The notes: generated from the letters alone by a model not told the origin. Shown: positions 20,091 to 29,965, counted from the first letter of the stretch. The stretch is 64,000 nucleotides of DNA from Acanthosepion lycidas (GCA_963932145.1 OZ010600.1:53652026-53716025); one strand, 5' to 3'. Program-made: numbers and translations.

Positions 20091-20585
20091 TGTATGTATC
20101 TGTGTGTGTGTGTGTTTTCCATTGAATAAATAATTGTTGGAACCTTTTCTTCTTGGTGGCAAGACCTTTTAACTGTAGACAAATGATTTGTTGATATATG
20201 CCAATTCTCTTTGTCTAGATTACTAGGTTCTTTAAACAAGGAATAAAGAATTCGTTCCATTGTAAGCGTTTGCTGTTAGTAATACTGAACGCTATATTCT
20301 CCGCAAAGGAATTTTATTGCGACATTCGAACGGTTTTTTTTATTTAGTCTCCACTTATGCGACAACAGATTCCGAGCAAAGCAACCAAAGATTGTTATTA
20401 TAGTAAAAAGATACAATTTTGTACTTTGTATTATCGTAACACCGTTTGCTATTGTGAATAGCAATATATGCAATTTATGCTGTTACACCTGGCTGCTTTA
20501 ATTTGTTTTCATTTTATTCCAACGATGATTAATATTATTTTTCCCTGTATTCTTTTATTTTTATATGGCATTTTCACAACTTCAA

Positions 20586-20951
20586 TTAGCATTTTATCTC
20601 AGAAGAATGCTTACAAGCATAGACGTCCATAATTATTCTGACAATGATTCCCAATATCTTAATATAATTTGCCGAACAGCTGATGTTCGGTCTGATAGGC
20701 TTTTTAGAAGAAATACCCGAAAACTGATATCTATCGAGTGTTTCTTCTCCAAAATAAATTTGCCGGCCATCTTTTTCTCTATCACTAAGTTTTTTTTGTT
20801 TTACCTCTATATTAACTACTCCTATTTTAGTAAAACACAAAGCCAAATCTATTGGGAGTCTGGTAATATTAATAGTAACCGTTTCCTCATAAGGAAATGT
20901 TTGCTGACCAGCCAGCGTTACTTTCGGTTGAAATTTATAAAATCTTTCCAT
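20586..20951 (-). CDS. Hypothetical open frame, 121 residues, unrecognised
   Basis: An uninterrupted minus frame starting at Met 20951 (an in-frame stop lies just upstream) with mixed composition: PKVTLAGQQTFPYEETVTI, RLPIDLALCFTKIGVVNIEV, and a basic stretch KQKKLSDREKDGRQ. I recognise no domain. An overlapping plus frame (20565-20954) is equally long, so at least one is chance. There is no visible splice or poly(A) support. Listed because it is one of the few non-repeat, non-TE frames in the window. Confidence 0.2.
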   Translation of the reverse strand: MERFYKFQPKVTLAGQQTFPYEETVTINITRLPIDLALCFTKIGVVNIEVKQKKLSDREKDGRQIYFGEETLDRYQFSGISSKKPIRPNISCSANYIKILGIIVRIIMDVYACKHSSEIKC

Positions 20952-21214
20952 TAAAACAATTTTTCAGGAAAATAGGCGTCTCAAATTCACCAACTGTTAT
21001 CGCTCGTTCCAGTACTGATGGAAGTTTTCTTCCTAACCTTTTGTTTGAAGTAGTGTGGAACGTCAACATCTTGATTCATTTCATTATTTTGAAACCACCC
21101 ATTATGGTTGTTGCAATTGTGGTTTCGGTTATTTGGTAAGGTTCTTTGTGTTTCTTTAGCGTCAGTTCATAAATTTCAAAGAAATATTGTCCTCGTAAAC
21201 ACCTACAGGCTTCA
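20952..21214. other. Unassigned DNA
   Basis: Short overlapping frames only. Confidence 0.4.
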
Positions 21215-21350
21215 TTCGCTAGTCCTGTGTATGACGATAAACTACACTCGACAGCAAGGTCTCTGATCGGGAGATGTTTTGAGGAGCGTGGAACCACCTC
21301 TTAAATGCTGTTGTTCCCAGGTCCACCCTGACCCCGGGGTGGTAGCACCT
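21215..21350 (-). mobile_element. Composite element (family K), tail fragment
   Basis: Minus strand reads ACAGGTGCTACCACCCC, GGACCTGGGAACAACAGCA, CCGATCAGAGACCTTGCTGT and TTTATCGTCATACACAGGAC. These blocks are in the same order as at 61.87-61.98 kb. Confidence 0.8.
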
Positions 21351-21949
21351 GTAACAAATTCCTGATTAGTGCGCTGCTGGCCTTCCGTATTTCTTTAATC
21401 TTTATTTTTTATTTTTTGCTCGCTTTTGCGGACAGCGGTAGAATTACAGAGTTTTTATGTATCCTTTGACCTCAAAGATTACCGTGCGTAAATAAAATGT
21501 CATTTTTATTCTGTTTTACATAAAAGGTAAGCATTAGTAAACGTAAACGATTACAATAAAGAACACGATAAATTGAATGATAATTTTCATACAATGTATT
21601 TGTGTGTATGGGTGTGTGCGTGTTTCATTAAAATTGTGCCAATGTTCATGTTATAAAAGGAAGTAAGTCATTCCGTAATATCACAAGGCCTATCACGGAG
21701 GGAACTTACACACTTGTTGTCATCCCGACAGTTCTTGGGTGAAGACATTTAATCTCACGTCTTTTGACGGGATGTCTGTACTTCCAGAAGGAACAGTCCC
21801 TGTTGCATGCTGGAAGTAATTTTATTACTTTTATCTGTTTAATTTATTTTAAACGTGGTTTAAATTTATTTTATTCTATTTATAATTTTCGTTATTATTA
21901 TCATTATTTATTTTATTTTATTTTTATTTATAATAATAACAATGTTTCT
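21351..21949. other. Unassigned AT-rich DNA
   Basis: No frame or repeat that I recognise. Confidence 0.45.
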
Positions 21950-22135
21950 ACAAGTCTAGGTGCCAAAGAGGAAAGCTCATCTGAACAATTACCGCGAAAA
22001 TATTTCTAGAAAAAACGCAGAGAAGCTACTTCATGGAGATGGAAAGATGACTGAAGCCGAGATGCCAGGTCAGGACCAATAAAATTTGCGCATATTTCTC
22101 TCCCCCCACCCCCCACAACTGCTTGAATACCAGCT
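21950..22135 (-). pseudogene. LINE family N reverse transcriptase fragment
   Basis: Minus frame reads IGPDLASRLQSSFHLHEVAS, LRFF, stop, KYFRGNCSDELSSLAPRL. This is the segment immediately upstream of the C-terminal module in the same LINE family (compare 62.2 kb). The stop inside and truncation at both ends make it a pseudogene. Confidence 0.8.
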
Positions 22136-22748
22136 GAGATGAAAGATGAAAGAGTTAACAATGGATATCTTGAAAATAAATAGAACAATGCTTCCATCGA
22201 TTTTCTTCTCGTGGCACTTAAAAGATATGTAAAATCTTCAATAAGCATATTTTGTTAGCAGGCGATCCTGCATAGAAGCGTAAATCATTGTTTATCTTAC
22301 CCTTTACCGTAATGGCTTCCGTCTCACTCATGAAACGAAGACAGAAGACAACAGTGTATAGAAGCTGATACATTCACACCAGTTAAGTTGCCACCAGTGA
22401 TACAAAGATTATATACAATTTCCTTTAACCTATAATTAGGCAAGACGAGCATCCCGGGCCTCCTGACTCGCTGAGATATCAATTTATCAATTCTCTCGCA
22501 CCGCCTTTCATTACCATTCCCCGCGCTTAGTTAGTCGGAGTGTGAGCGGTCACCTTTCAAGGAGAGACAACTCGTGTCAAACAAGAATCAGCGTTGTAAG
22601 TGATACGTGTTGGAAGTAAGACGGAAATATTTTTGATTGAGAATATTGACACAAAGAGAAGCGATCGGAATGCGCCTAAACATTTGCACTTAGTGGTTGA
22701 AAATAAAACAATCTGTCAAGCTTTCTTATATACCCACGAACAGAGAAA

Positions 22749-22749
<1 letters not shown>
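22136..22749. other. Unassigned DNA
   Basis: No recognised feature; a plus frame from 22600 runs into the microsatellite and is not credible. Confidence 0.4.
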
Positions 22750-22809
<60 letters not shown>

Positions 22810-22843
22810 GTCTATCTATCTATCTATCTATCTCAGTTTGCCA

Positions 22844-22905
<62 letters not shown>
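22750..22905. repeat. (TATC)n microsatellite, left of solo LTR
   Basis: TATC units with a short CAGTTTGCCAAT interruption; it is the insertion target of the LTR. Confidence 0.96.
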
Positions 22906-22906
<1 letters not shown>

Positions 22907-23622
22907 GTTATGGTCCAGTTCCTTGTACCACGGTCATAGTCCAAGGTAGAACCAATAAAGAAGAACTCGAACACGGATATGGAATAACACAGATATATTA
23001 CAAACAGGTATATATACAAGGAAGTAAAAAGTGTTAGTACGAACAATCAGGTTTAGTAGTAATTGTCTGAACGCGACTCTGTTTCGGACTGCCTCTGACT
23101 CGACTGACTGACTCGACTGACTGACTCGCTCGCTCTGACTGACTGACAGACTCCTGACGAACTTTACTCCAGACTTCAGGCTGAACAGTATTTAGTCACC
23201 CCCACCCACGAGGGCATCTTGTGGCACAAGGCCGGTTTAACGTGGAATCTCCGAGCCCGTGGGCTCGGCCAAAATATGCCCTTTGAACCCGTATAAACGC
23301 GTTCAAGGTAGGTTTACCTCCCCGAAAGAGACTCCGCCCTTCGGGTTCCTCCCCGCCCGAAGGCAGAGAGTTCAACCGATCAGCCGGTCAGCTGGTCGCC
23401 CGACTTCAGACTGAACGGTATTTAGTCAACACCCCCCTACGAGGGCAACATGTGGCACAAGGCCGGTTTAACGTGGGATCTCCGAGCCCGTGGGATCTCC
23501 GAGTCCGTGGGCTCGGCCAAAAATATGCCCTTTGAACCCGTATAAACGGGTTCAGGGTCGGTTTACCTCCCCGAAAGAGACTCCGCCCATATTATTTTTA
23601 TTATGGGTAAGGTCCCATAACA
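22906..23622 (+). mobile_element. Solo LTR, 717 bp, with a duplicated internal module
   Basis: TGTTATGGTCC...GTCCCATAACA inserted in (TATC)n with CTATC on both sides (22901-22905, 23623-23627). The first ~200 bp match the 345-bp LTR at 9858. In addition it carries two copies (about 230-bp period) of a GC-rich module with GGCACAAGGCCGGTTTAA, GAGCCCGTGGGCTCGGCCA and GAACCCGTATAAACGGGTTC, predicted hairpins. The same module is amplified at 43.7 kb. No gag/pol is present. Confidence 0.85.
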
Positions 23623-23646
23623 CTATCTATCTTAGTCTGCTCATTA

Positions 23647-23694
<48 letters not shown>

Positions 23695-23728
23695 CGTCTG
23701 CTCATTATCTATCTATATTATTCTGCTC

Positions 23729-23768
<40 letters not shown>

Positions 23769-23802
23769 AGTCTGCTCATTATCTATCTATCTTAGTCTGC
23801 TC

Positions 23803-23866
<64 letters not shown>
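23623..23866. repeat. (TATC)n microsatellite, right of solo LTR
   Basis: TATC/TGTC units with a recurring TTAGTCTGCTCAT interruption, giving a higher-order pattern. Confidence 0.95.
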
Positions 23867-23867
<1 letters not shown>

Positions 23868-24299
23868 GGCAGGCAGGGTATAATCAAATTAGATATAACG
23901 TTCAATAGATTTTGAACTCAGCCGACTCTAAGTTTCATAATTTTTCAAACCATTTATTGAGACTTTCAATAATAATGATTACATTAAAGACAAGAATGTT
24001 TTATTTTTCACCATAGAATCTGCTATTTTTTCATTTGACATTCAGGCGAACACACCAGCACATGCACACACACACACACATGAAGAAAAATATCAACCTA
24101 ACACTAATAAAAAGCGCATAAATTATTATATTTAACTTAATATAAGAATAACGAAATAGTGAAAAACTAACAGCAGTCAATTGCTAATTCCTCTTCACCA
24201 GTGGACCGAACGATTACAAAAATGTCCGTCTATGAAACTGGAATTAGGGTACTGAATATAACATCAATCAACTTAGTGACAAATTTTATATTTGTATTA
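23867..24299. other. Unassigned AT-rich DNA
   Basis: A short CA tract at 24065-24080; nothing else recognised. Confidence 0.4.
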
Positions 24300-24304
24300 A
24301 TCTG

Positions 24305-24340
<36 letters not shown>

Positions 24341-24519
24341 AATATATATATATGTATGTATAATATATATATATATATATATTATACATATATATATATA
24401 GATAAACATACATATTATACATACGTACATACATATATATATATGTATAATATGTATATATATCAATATATATATGTGTGTGTGTGTGAAATTTTTATAT
24501 ATACTAATTAATATTAGAT

Positions 24520-24556
<37 letters not shown>

Positions 24557-24729
24557 TAGATTTAAAATTGCCAGCGTCCCTCGTTCGTGCGCATGTACAT
24601 TCATATCTGCTCGATGCGTATGCAAATATAAACAAATGACGTCACAGATTATGTATGTATATCAATATATATATATATATATGTATAATATATATATATT
24701 ATATATATATGTTGATATACATACATATT

Positions 24730-24783
<54 letters not shown>

Positions 24784-24825
24784 GTATGTATAATATGTAT
24801 GTATATCAATATATGTATATGTATA

Positions 24826-24856
<31 letters not shown>

Positions 24857-25016
24857 AATTTTTTATATATATTAATTAATATTAGATTATATATATATAT
24901 ATATATAAATTAGATTTAAAATTGCCAGCATCCCACGTTCGTGCGCATGTACATTCATATATTCTCGAGGCGTAGTATTGAAATGCAAGCAAATGACGTC
25001 ACAGATTATGAAATGG
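24300..25016. repeat. TA/ATGT-rich tract with a 365-bp tandem duplication
   Basis: 24476-24655 and 24841-25016 are copies of one block (TTAATATTAGATTA ... AAATTAGATTTAAAATTGCC ... CGTTCGTGCGCATGTACATT ... CAAATGACGTCACAGATTAT), each preceded by mixed TA/TGTA repeats. Open frames here are repeat translations. Confidence 0.88.
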
Positions 25017-25045
25017 ACAAAGTTTAAAAACAGTAAAATCCTGAA

Positions 25046-25096
25046 GTCATTTGTTTACATTTGAATACGCATCGGGCAGACATGAATGTACGTGAG
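25046..25096. repeat. Inverted copy of the CAAATGACGTC/GTACATTCAT segment
   Basis: GTCATTTGTTTACATTTGAA ... GACATGAATGTACGTG is the reverse complement of sequence at about 24592-24645 and 24950-25000, giving a foldback arrangement. The same segment precedes SINE-B at 3.7 kb. Confidence 0.75.
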
Positions 25097-25102
25097 AAAA
25101 TC

Positions 25103-25205
25103 ATAGTTAACGCTCCTCTGTGGCTCAATCGGTAAAAGCACATCAGGTTATATCACGGTTCCGCATAGGATGCAGGTTCGATTTCTGTGAAAATTTCTCG
25201 AACAT
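25103..25205 (+). mobile_element. SINE family B, 5' part (interrupted copy)
   Basis: tRNA-like head: CTCTGTGGCTCAATCGGTAA (A box), GGTTCGATTTCTG (B box). Continues with AAAATTTCTCGAACAT and resumes at 25863 after a LINE insertion; compare the uninterrupted copy at 13.33-13.51 kb. Confidence 0.85.
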
Positions 25206-25862
25206 CATCATCATCATCATCTTGTGGCCTCAGCCTAGATTGAACTCACTACACCTCTCCAGTATTCCCTATCTGTCATAGCCCCTAAAAGATCTTCCTT
25301 AGGGAACAATGTGTCTCGTTTTATCCTATCTGGAAAGGTTAACTTGCGTGATCGATTGTCAGATGATGGGTGCCTCCAGAGTACAAATGATGACACAAGT
25401 TCATCTGTGGCACGTGCACAATGCCAGGCGAACTGGACACGTCTCTTACAAACTAATGTTGATACTCTTGGCAAGTCACCATATATCATTTCTAGAGTTG
25501 GGTGGTTTCGCCATGAGAGATTAAGCACTCTTCTTAAAAGACGTGTATAACATCCATCTAAACAGCGCTGTTGTTTTGCTGAGAGAGTCCAAGTTTCAGA
25601 GCCATAGAGTAAGATTGGCTCAATAAGTACGCGGAAAAGTTGGATTTTGAATTGACGAGCAAGATTGGATTTCCAGATCTTATCCATTTTGTTACAAGCA
25701 GTCCTTGCTCTGTCTTTTCTCATGTTGAAGTCTTTCTCAGAGTTCTTGATGTGTGATCCTAGATACTTGTAGTCTTCGACACATTTGAGGATGTTATCTG
25801 AGAGTGTTTTGATCTCATGATTGTCGCGAATGTTAATTGGCATACACTCAGTTTTTTGTTTC
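25206..25862 (-). pseudogene. 5'-truncated LINE insertion, RT C-terminal frame (RTE-like)
   Basis: A 657-bp insertion flanked by 13-bp duplications ATTTCTCGAACAT (25193-25205, 25863-25875). On the minus strand it ends in (GAT)n, as RTE-type elements often do. The frame 25864-25235 is open for 209 codons: CVEDYKYLGSHIKNS, RVLIEPILLYGSETWTL, LDGCYTRLLRRVLNLSW, MIYGDLPRVSTLVCKRRVQF. This is the C-terminal half beyond the RT catalytic YADD. The starting ATG is created by the insertion junction, so it is not a real gene start. It is the longest intact TE frame in the window, so this is a relatively young insertion. Confidence 0.88.
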
Positions 25863-25935
25863 ATTTCTCGAACATTCAGGTTGTTAATACTGTTTATTTT
25901 AAATAGAACATTTACTTAAATAAATGTATCTATAA
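25863..25935 (+). mobile_element. SINE family B, 3' part (interrupted copy)
   Basis: CATTCAGGTTGTTAATACTG and GAACATTTACTTAAATAAAT continue the SINE interrupted at 25205. Confidence 0.8.
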
Positions 25936-25966
25936 AAAGAACGTATAACCATAAAAAATGTCTTAC

Positions 25967-25971
<5 letters not shown>

Positions 25972-26027
<56 letters not shown>
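25972..26027. repeat. (TA)n microsatellite
   Basis: Pure TA tract. Confidence 0.94.
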
Positions 26028-26029
<2 letters not shown>

Positions 26030-26212
26030 TCTCCATGCTTTCCAGTCAACTTTAATCTGCAAAAATTTAAGTGCAATGTCAATCGCTATCTACTGTCCTT
26101 CTGATTGCTCTTTTCTCTTTCTACTCATTACTAATGTTTGTGTTCCTAATTTCCCACGCCCTTTAACACCCTGCGTGTTAGTGGCTGTATTGCCTTATTT
26201 GTGGTGACATCG

Positions 26213-26216
<4 letters not shown>
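26028..26216 (+). pseudogene. LINE family N C-terminus and 3' UTR
   Basis: Plus frame reads FPVNFNLQKFKCNVNRYLLSF then stop, followed by 3' UTR-like sequence (CCTTTAACACCCTGCGTGTT) shared with 63.6 kb. It is bracketed by (TA)n tracts. Confidence 0.82.

Positions 26217-26265
<49 letters not shown>
26217..26265. repeat. (TA)n microsatellite
   Basis: Pure TA tract. Confidence 0.94.
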
Positions 26266-26270
<5 letters not shown>

Positions 26271-26289
26271 GTTATAAGGAACTTGGTAA

Positions 26290-26695
26290 ACCGAATTGGT
26301 AAATCCAAAGAGGATGAAATCCTGAGAGCTCAATGTTAGGACAGAGCTCATTCTTAAAAGAATAAACGTATCTATATTAGAAAATTATCCCTTAAACCTT
26401 TGGAAAGATTCATCTGACACAATTAAGTGGTTCAAAAATCTAAAATCTAAAAATAAAGCCACCTTTATCCAATTAGACATTATCGATTTTTACCCCTCCA
26501 TTTCTAAAGATTTATTAGAAAATAGCCTAAATTTTGCTAGAAACTATACTGAAATCACTGACGAGGAAATTAAAATCATAATGGATTCCAAAAAATCTGT
26601 ACTTGTTGGAAGTTTTACCTGATGATCCTGAATCCTTAAAAAAGGATTTAGGTGAAATAAATTATCGTAATGGTACCTTAAAGTGGTTTGTTTTT

Positions 26696-26699
<4 letters not shown>
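26290..26699 (+). pseudogene. Penelope-like element reverse transcriptase fragment
   Basis: Plus frame: NRIGKSKEDEIL (about 26288), then after a shift LWKDSSDTIKWFKNLKSKNK, ATFIQLDIIDFYPSISKDLL, and SLNFARNYTEITDEEIKIIM (to 26600). FIQ(F/L)DI.DFYPSI is the hallmark RT motif (first catalytic Asp) of PLEs. The frame then passes directly into CTGATGA...GAAA sequence (26619-26656) and AAGTGGTTTGTTTTTCATTT, and stops at a (TA)n tract. The rest of the RT and the GIY-YIG domain are missing. An interior deletion therefore joined the RT fragment to terminal-repeat sequence. Confidence 0.85.
26619..26656 (+). ncRNA. Hammerhead-like motif in PLE terminal sequence
   Basis: CTGATGA, then a 9-bp stem CCTGAATCC/GGATTTAGG (one G-T pair) with an A/T loop, then TGAAA. 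Matches the minus copy at 18952-18989. The base before GAAA and the missing stem III argue against activity. Confidence 0.45.

Positions 26700-26754
<55 letters not shown>
26700..26754. repeat. (TA)n microsatellite abutting PLE
   Basis: Pure TA tract directly after the PLE fragment. Confidence 0.94.
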
Positions 26755-26755
<1 letters not shown>

Positions 26756-26854
26756 GCATGTGTTGTCACAACAACGTCAACAAACCTAGTCCGATGAAGT
26801 GGATGAAATGAGTCACAAATAATTTTTCCATTTTGTTTTACAAATTCCATATCA

Positions 26855-26913
<59 letters not shown>

Positions 26914-26934
26914 TAGATAGATAGATAGAATTTC
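26755..26934. repeat. Spacer with (TC)n-(TA)n-(TAGA)n
   Basis: TC tract at 26857-26878, TA at 26879-26910, and TAGA units at 26911-26929. Confidence 0.9.
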
Positions 26935-27762
26935 AGGACATAAAAAAATGTCATTTAGCAACAAATTGTAAAATTTGCTGGCCTAGGGCCAATTTATGTT
27001 CTATTCACTCATTCATGATTTAGCTCTATCGTAACCGATTCGTATTTCTAAACAGAGACGTGTGCTTGATTAGTTATTTTCAGCGCACAATCAAAGGCCG
27101 CTTTTGATGAAGACCTACAATTCACGAATAAAGAAACAAGAGACTGACATTTGGTCTTATATCAGCTTCTGCCCGTAACTTAAGCGTGATGGAGTCGGGA
27201 TGTATTCAGCTGACCTTTTCTCTCTTTAACAAGCCGCTTCCCCCGACACCAAAGGCCAGACAACCCACAACTATTCCACTCAACCTCGGCCTATTAACTA
27301 TCAACAAAGATAAGGGCTACCTCTCCCTCCGACCCTGCTCTTTCTGTCACATCCCTCGTCCACATCCACTCGGCGAAGTCTGGTCTGTTCAAGTCAATTG
27401 CTGCATCTCTACCGACACCAACGCCGTGTTATCTCCGACGTTGGTCGCTGTCTCTTACACTTCGCCGAGTGGTAAATGTCTTTTTAAAGGCCCCCACCGA
27501 GTGCCAGATACACGCGTTCTCGTTAACATTTCTGGGTGGCCTGACGGGCGGGAGCGTCGTGGCGAACGCTCACGACCTCATCTTGTAGTTCTTTTCCAAT
27601 TATGACCTTGTGTACATACACGAGGCGAAAAATGTCACAAAAGGCGCGTCATCAGAAACACTGGCTTCTCTATTTTTGCTAAGAACAGGACAGGTACAAT
27701 GGTCGTGTCTCTCCTCACGAATCTGGGATAGACCCCTACAATCTATGATGGGTCTCATCTCT
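26935..27762. other. Unassigned; includes GC-richer open frame 27186-27605 (+)
   Basis: The 139-residue plus frame has Pro/Ser/Leu-rich mixed composition and no domain that I recognise. The frame is GC-richer than its neighbours and contains a CCGAGTGG/CCACTCGG pair near 27366 and 27463. It could be an exon or chance. AAAGGCCGCTTTTGATGAAG at 27093 is a weak PLE-like trace. Confidence 0.3.
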
Positions 27763-27925
27763 ACCACATCTCAATTTTCATAAGGTAATACTCATATAAA
27801 ATACGAATTTTATTGTAACCTAATTATGTACAATGATAGACCATAAGCAATACAGGTGAACAATTAAACTAGAAAAATTTAAGATAAATCGTAATACAAA
27901 TACATGTCATAATTGATCATTCTGT
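27763..27925 (+). repeat. Dispersed repeat family D, copy 1
   Basis: TTTTCATAAGGTAATACTCA ... ATGTACAATGATAGACCATA; matches at 28466-28500/29803-29965 and 30185-30335. Unknown family. Confidence 0.8.
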
Positions 27926-28465
27926 CTTTAATAAATTAACAATCTTTTGCGGAAATTTTTATCATCAACTTGAGATTTTTCTTTTTAAAAAGTTGATTAA
28001 TTTTAACACATTCAACATTAAGAATAAAAAATAGTGAATTTTATATAATATATTTTTTTTTTTTATATTTAGCATGACGAAAACAGATTCACGGATTTGA
28101 ACGGAAAAAAATGACCCCAGAATGAGGTCAAAATCCGCAAATATTTTTCATTCTTTAATAGTCAGTTGTGCTTAGTTTAATTTGTAACGTATATATAAAT
28201 GTAGGGAAAAGAAAAAATATCTAAAAATATAAAATTATTGAATAAAATATAAAATAATTGATATAAAAAGTATGGACTTTATAATAACACTTGAAGGAAA
28301 TTTATTAAATTTAGTAGTTGTAATGCTCAATGAGACTAGATTGCTAACCTATGCTCTTATAGAGATAGTTTAGTATGGTACAAGGACCCAGTGAAGGATC
28401 CATAAGGATCAAATTCCCTATAGTAGTAATCAGGGCCAGTTCAAGCACCCCATCTATGATATACC
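27926..28465. other. Unassigned AT-rich DNA
   Basis: No feature recognised. Confidence 0.4.
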
Positions 28466-28937
28466 CCCACCCTCTAATACATTTCAATTTTCATAAGGTA
28501 TTGTTTGTTTGTTTGGGTTTTATGGCATATCAACCACTGTGGGTTATTTAATGCCAAATCCAGTTTATATATATATATGCCAAATATATGAATTTTAAAT
28601 GCCTATCTTGTATGGAACATTTTTAGCAAGCTAGAGCTAATTTGCTTGTACACTGCAAAATAATCCTAGGTATTTTTGTTTAAGTCAAGAATTTCCATTT
28701 GATAAGGACATTTTATTTGCAAAATGGTAAAAGGTAGGATATGTTGTTTATACATCAGTCTACATCTTTGATAAGAGACCAATTCTTTTTAGAAAATCCA
28801 ATATAATTTTTGGTTCAGTTTTTGCAAATAATTTCTTCATGTTCTTGATTGATTGATTGATTGATTGTTTTGTTTAACGGCATCTCAAACTTAGTGGTCA
28901 CTTTATGCCGAAAAGGATTTTGAGTGACTTTAAAAGT

Positions 28938-29395
28938 CAAAAACGTATAGCTAGCAACATTATGGTTTCAAAAACGTATAGCTGGCAACACCACTGTTTC
29001 AAAAAAGTACAGCTGGCAACATTATGTTTTCAAAAAAAAAACAAAAACGTATAGCTGGCAACACTATCGTTTCAAAAACTTATAGCTGCAACATTATTGT
29101 TCCAAAAACGGATAGCTGGCAACATTATTGTTTAAAAAATGTATAGCTGGCAACATTATTGTTTCAAAAACCTACAACTGGCAACATTATATTTTTGCAA
29201 AAAGCGTATAGCTGGCAACATTATTCTTTCAAAAACGCATAGCTGGCAACATTATGGTTTCAAAAACGTATAGCTGGCAACATTATGGTTTCAAAAACGC
29301 ATAGCTGGCAACATTATTGTTTCAAAAACGAAGAGCTGGCAACATTATGGTTCCAAAAACAGATAGCTGGCAACATTATTTTTCCGAAAACACTA
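28938..29395 (+). repeat. Minisatellite of TATAGCTGGCAACATTATGG units
   Basis: About 14 units of ~31 bp (CAAAAACGTATAGCTGGCAA plus CATTATNGTTT). Homologous to the AAATGTATTGCTGGCAATTT unit at 31.3-32.3 kb but with a different period. Confidence 0.92.
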
Positions 29396-29397
29396 TC

Positions 29398-29802
29398 TGA
29401 GGCCTTGCTGTTGGATGTAGTTTATCGCCATACCCAGGACGCGGATGTAGTTTATCGCCATACCCAGGAGGCGGATGTAGTTTAACGTCATACCCAGGAC
29501 GCAGATGCAGTTTATCGCCATACCCAGGACGCGGATGTAGTTTATCGCCATACCCAGGACGCGGATGCAGTTTATCGCCATACCTAGGACGCGGATGTAG
29601 TTTATCGCCATACCCAGGACGCGGATGTAGTTTATCGCCATACCCAGGACGCGGATGTAGTTTATCGCCATACCCAGGACGCGGATGCAGTTTATCGCCA
29701 TACCCAGGACGCGGATGTAGTTTATCGCCATACCCAGGACGCGGATGTAGTTTATCGCCATACCCAGGACGCAGATAGAGTTTAACGTCATACCCAGGAC
29801 GT
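29398..29802 (+). repeat. 30-bp minisatellite at element tail
   Basis: 13-14 tandem copies of GATGTAGTTTATCGCCATAC plus CCAGGACGCG. Single-copy versions of the unit end the elements at 9.7, 21.2 and 61.9 kb. The minus frame over it (repeated MAINYIRVLG) is a repeat translation. Confidence 0.95.
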
Positions 29803-29965
29803 TTTTCATAAGGTAGTACTCATATAAAATACAAATTTTAATGTAACTTAATTATGTACAATAATGGATCATATGCAATATAGGTGAACAATTCAATTAG
29901 AAAAATTAAAAATAAATACAATGTATCAAAACACAAATTAGAGACATGTCATTATTAGACCTAGG
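29803..29965 (+). repeat. Dispersed repeat family D, copy 2 (3' part)
   Basis: Continuation of the repeat interrupted at 28500. Confidence 0.82.

Larger units (their letters stand above)
28501..29802 (+). mobile_element. Composite retroelement (family K), 1.3 kb, inserted in repeat D
   Basis: Inserted between two copies of TTTTCATAAGGTA (28488-28500, 29803-29815), a 13-bp target duplication; repeat D resumes after it. Head motif TTTTATGGCATATCAACCAC at 28517, with a second head-like motif GTTTAACGGCATCTCAAAC at 28871. Then a minisatellite (28938-29395), the block GAGGCCTTGCTGTTGGATG (29399), and a terminal 30-bp minisatellite. No coding frame; the size of the duplication suggests LINE-driven retroposition. 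Confidence 0.8.

Noticed and set aside
22600..23037. 145-codon plus frame across the microsatellite
   Set aside because: It runs through (TATC)n into the LTR; the reading frame is kept by the repeat, not by coding selection.
25103..25175. Functional tRNA gene
   Set aside because: A and B boxes are present but the acceptor stem does not pair, and the sequence continues into a dispersed SINE body.
27186..27605. 139-codon GC-rich plus frame as a host exon
   Set aside because: No recognisable domain, no visible splice sites with support, and the frame alone is not statistically compelling; kept only as an unassigned stretch.
28938..29802. Regular repeats considered as a CRISPR array
   Set aside because: No unique spacers between repeats, no cas genes, and the surroundings are clearly eukaryotic.
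29393..29809. 138-codon minus frame with repeated MAINYIRVLG
   Set aside because: A 30-bp minisatellite stays open in one frame by length alone; a single unit of the same sequence is non-coding in other element copies.
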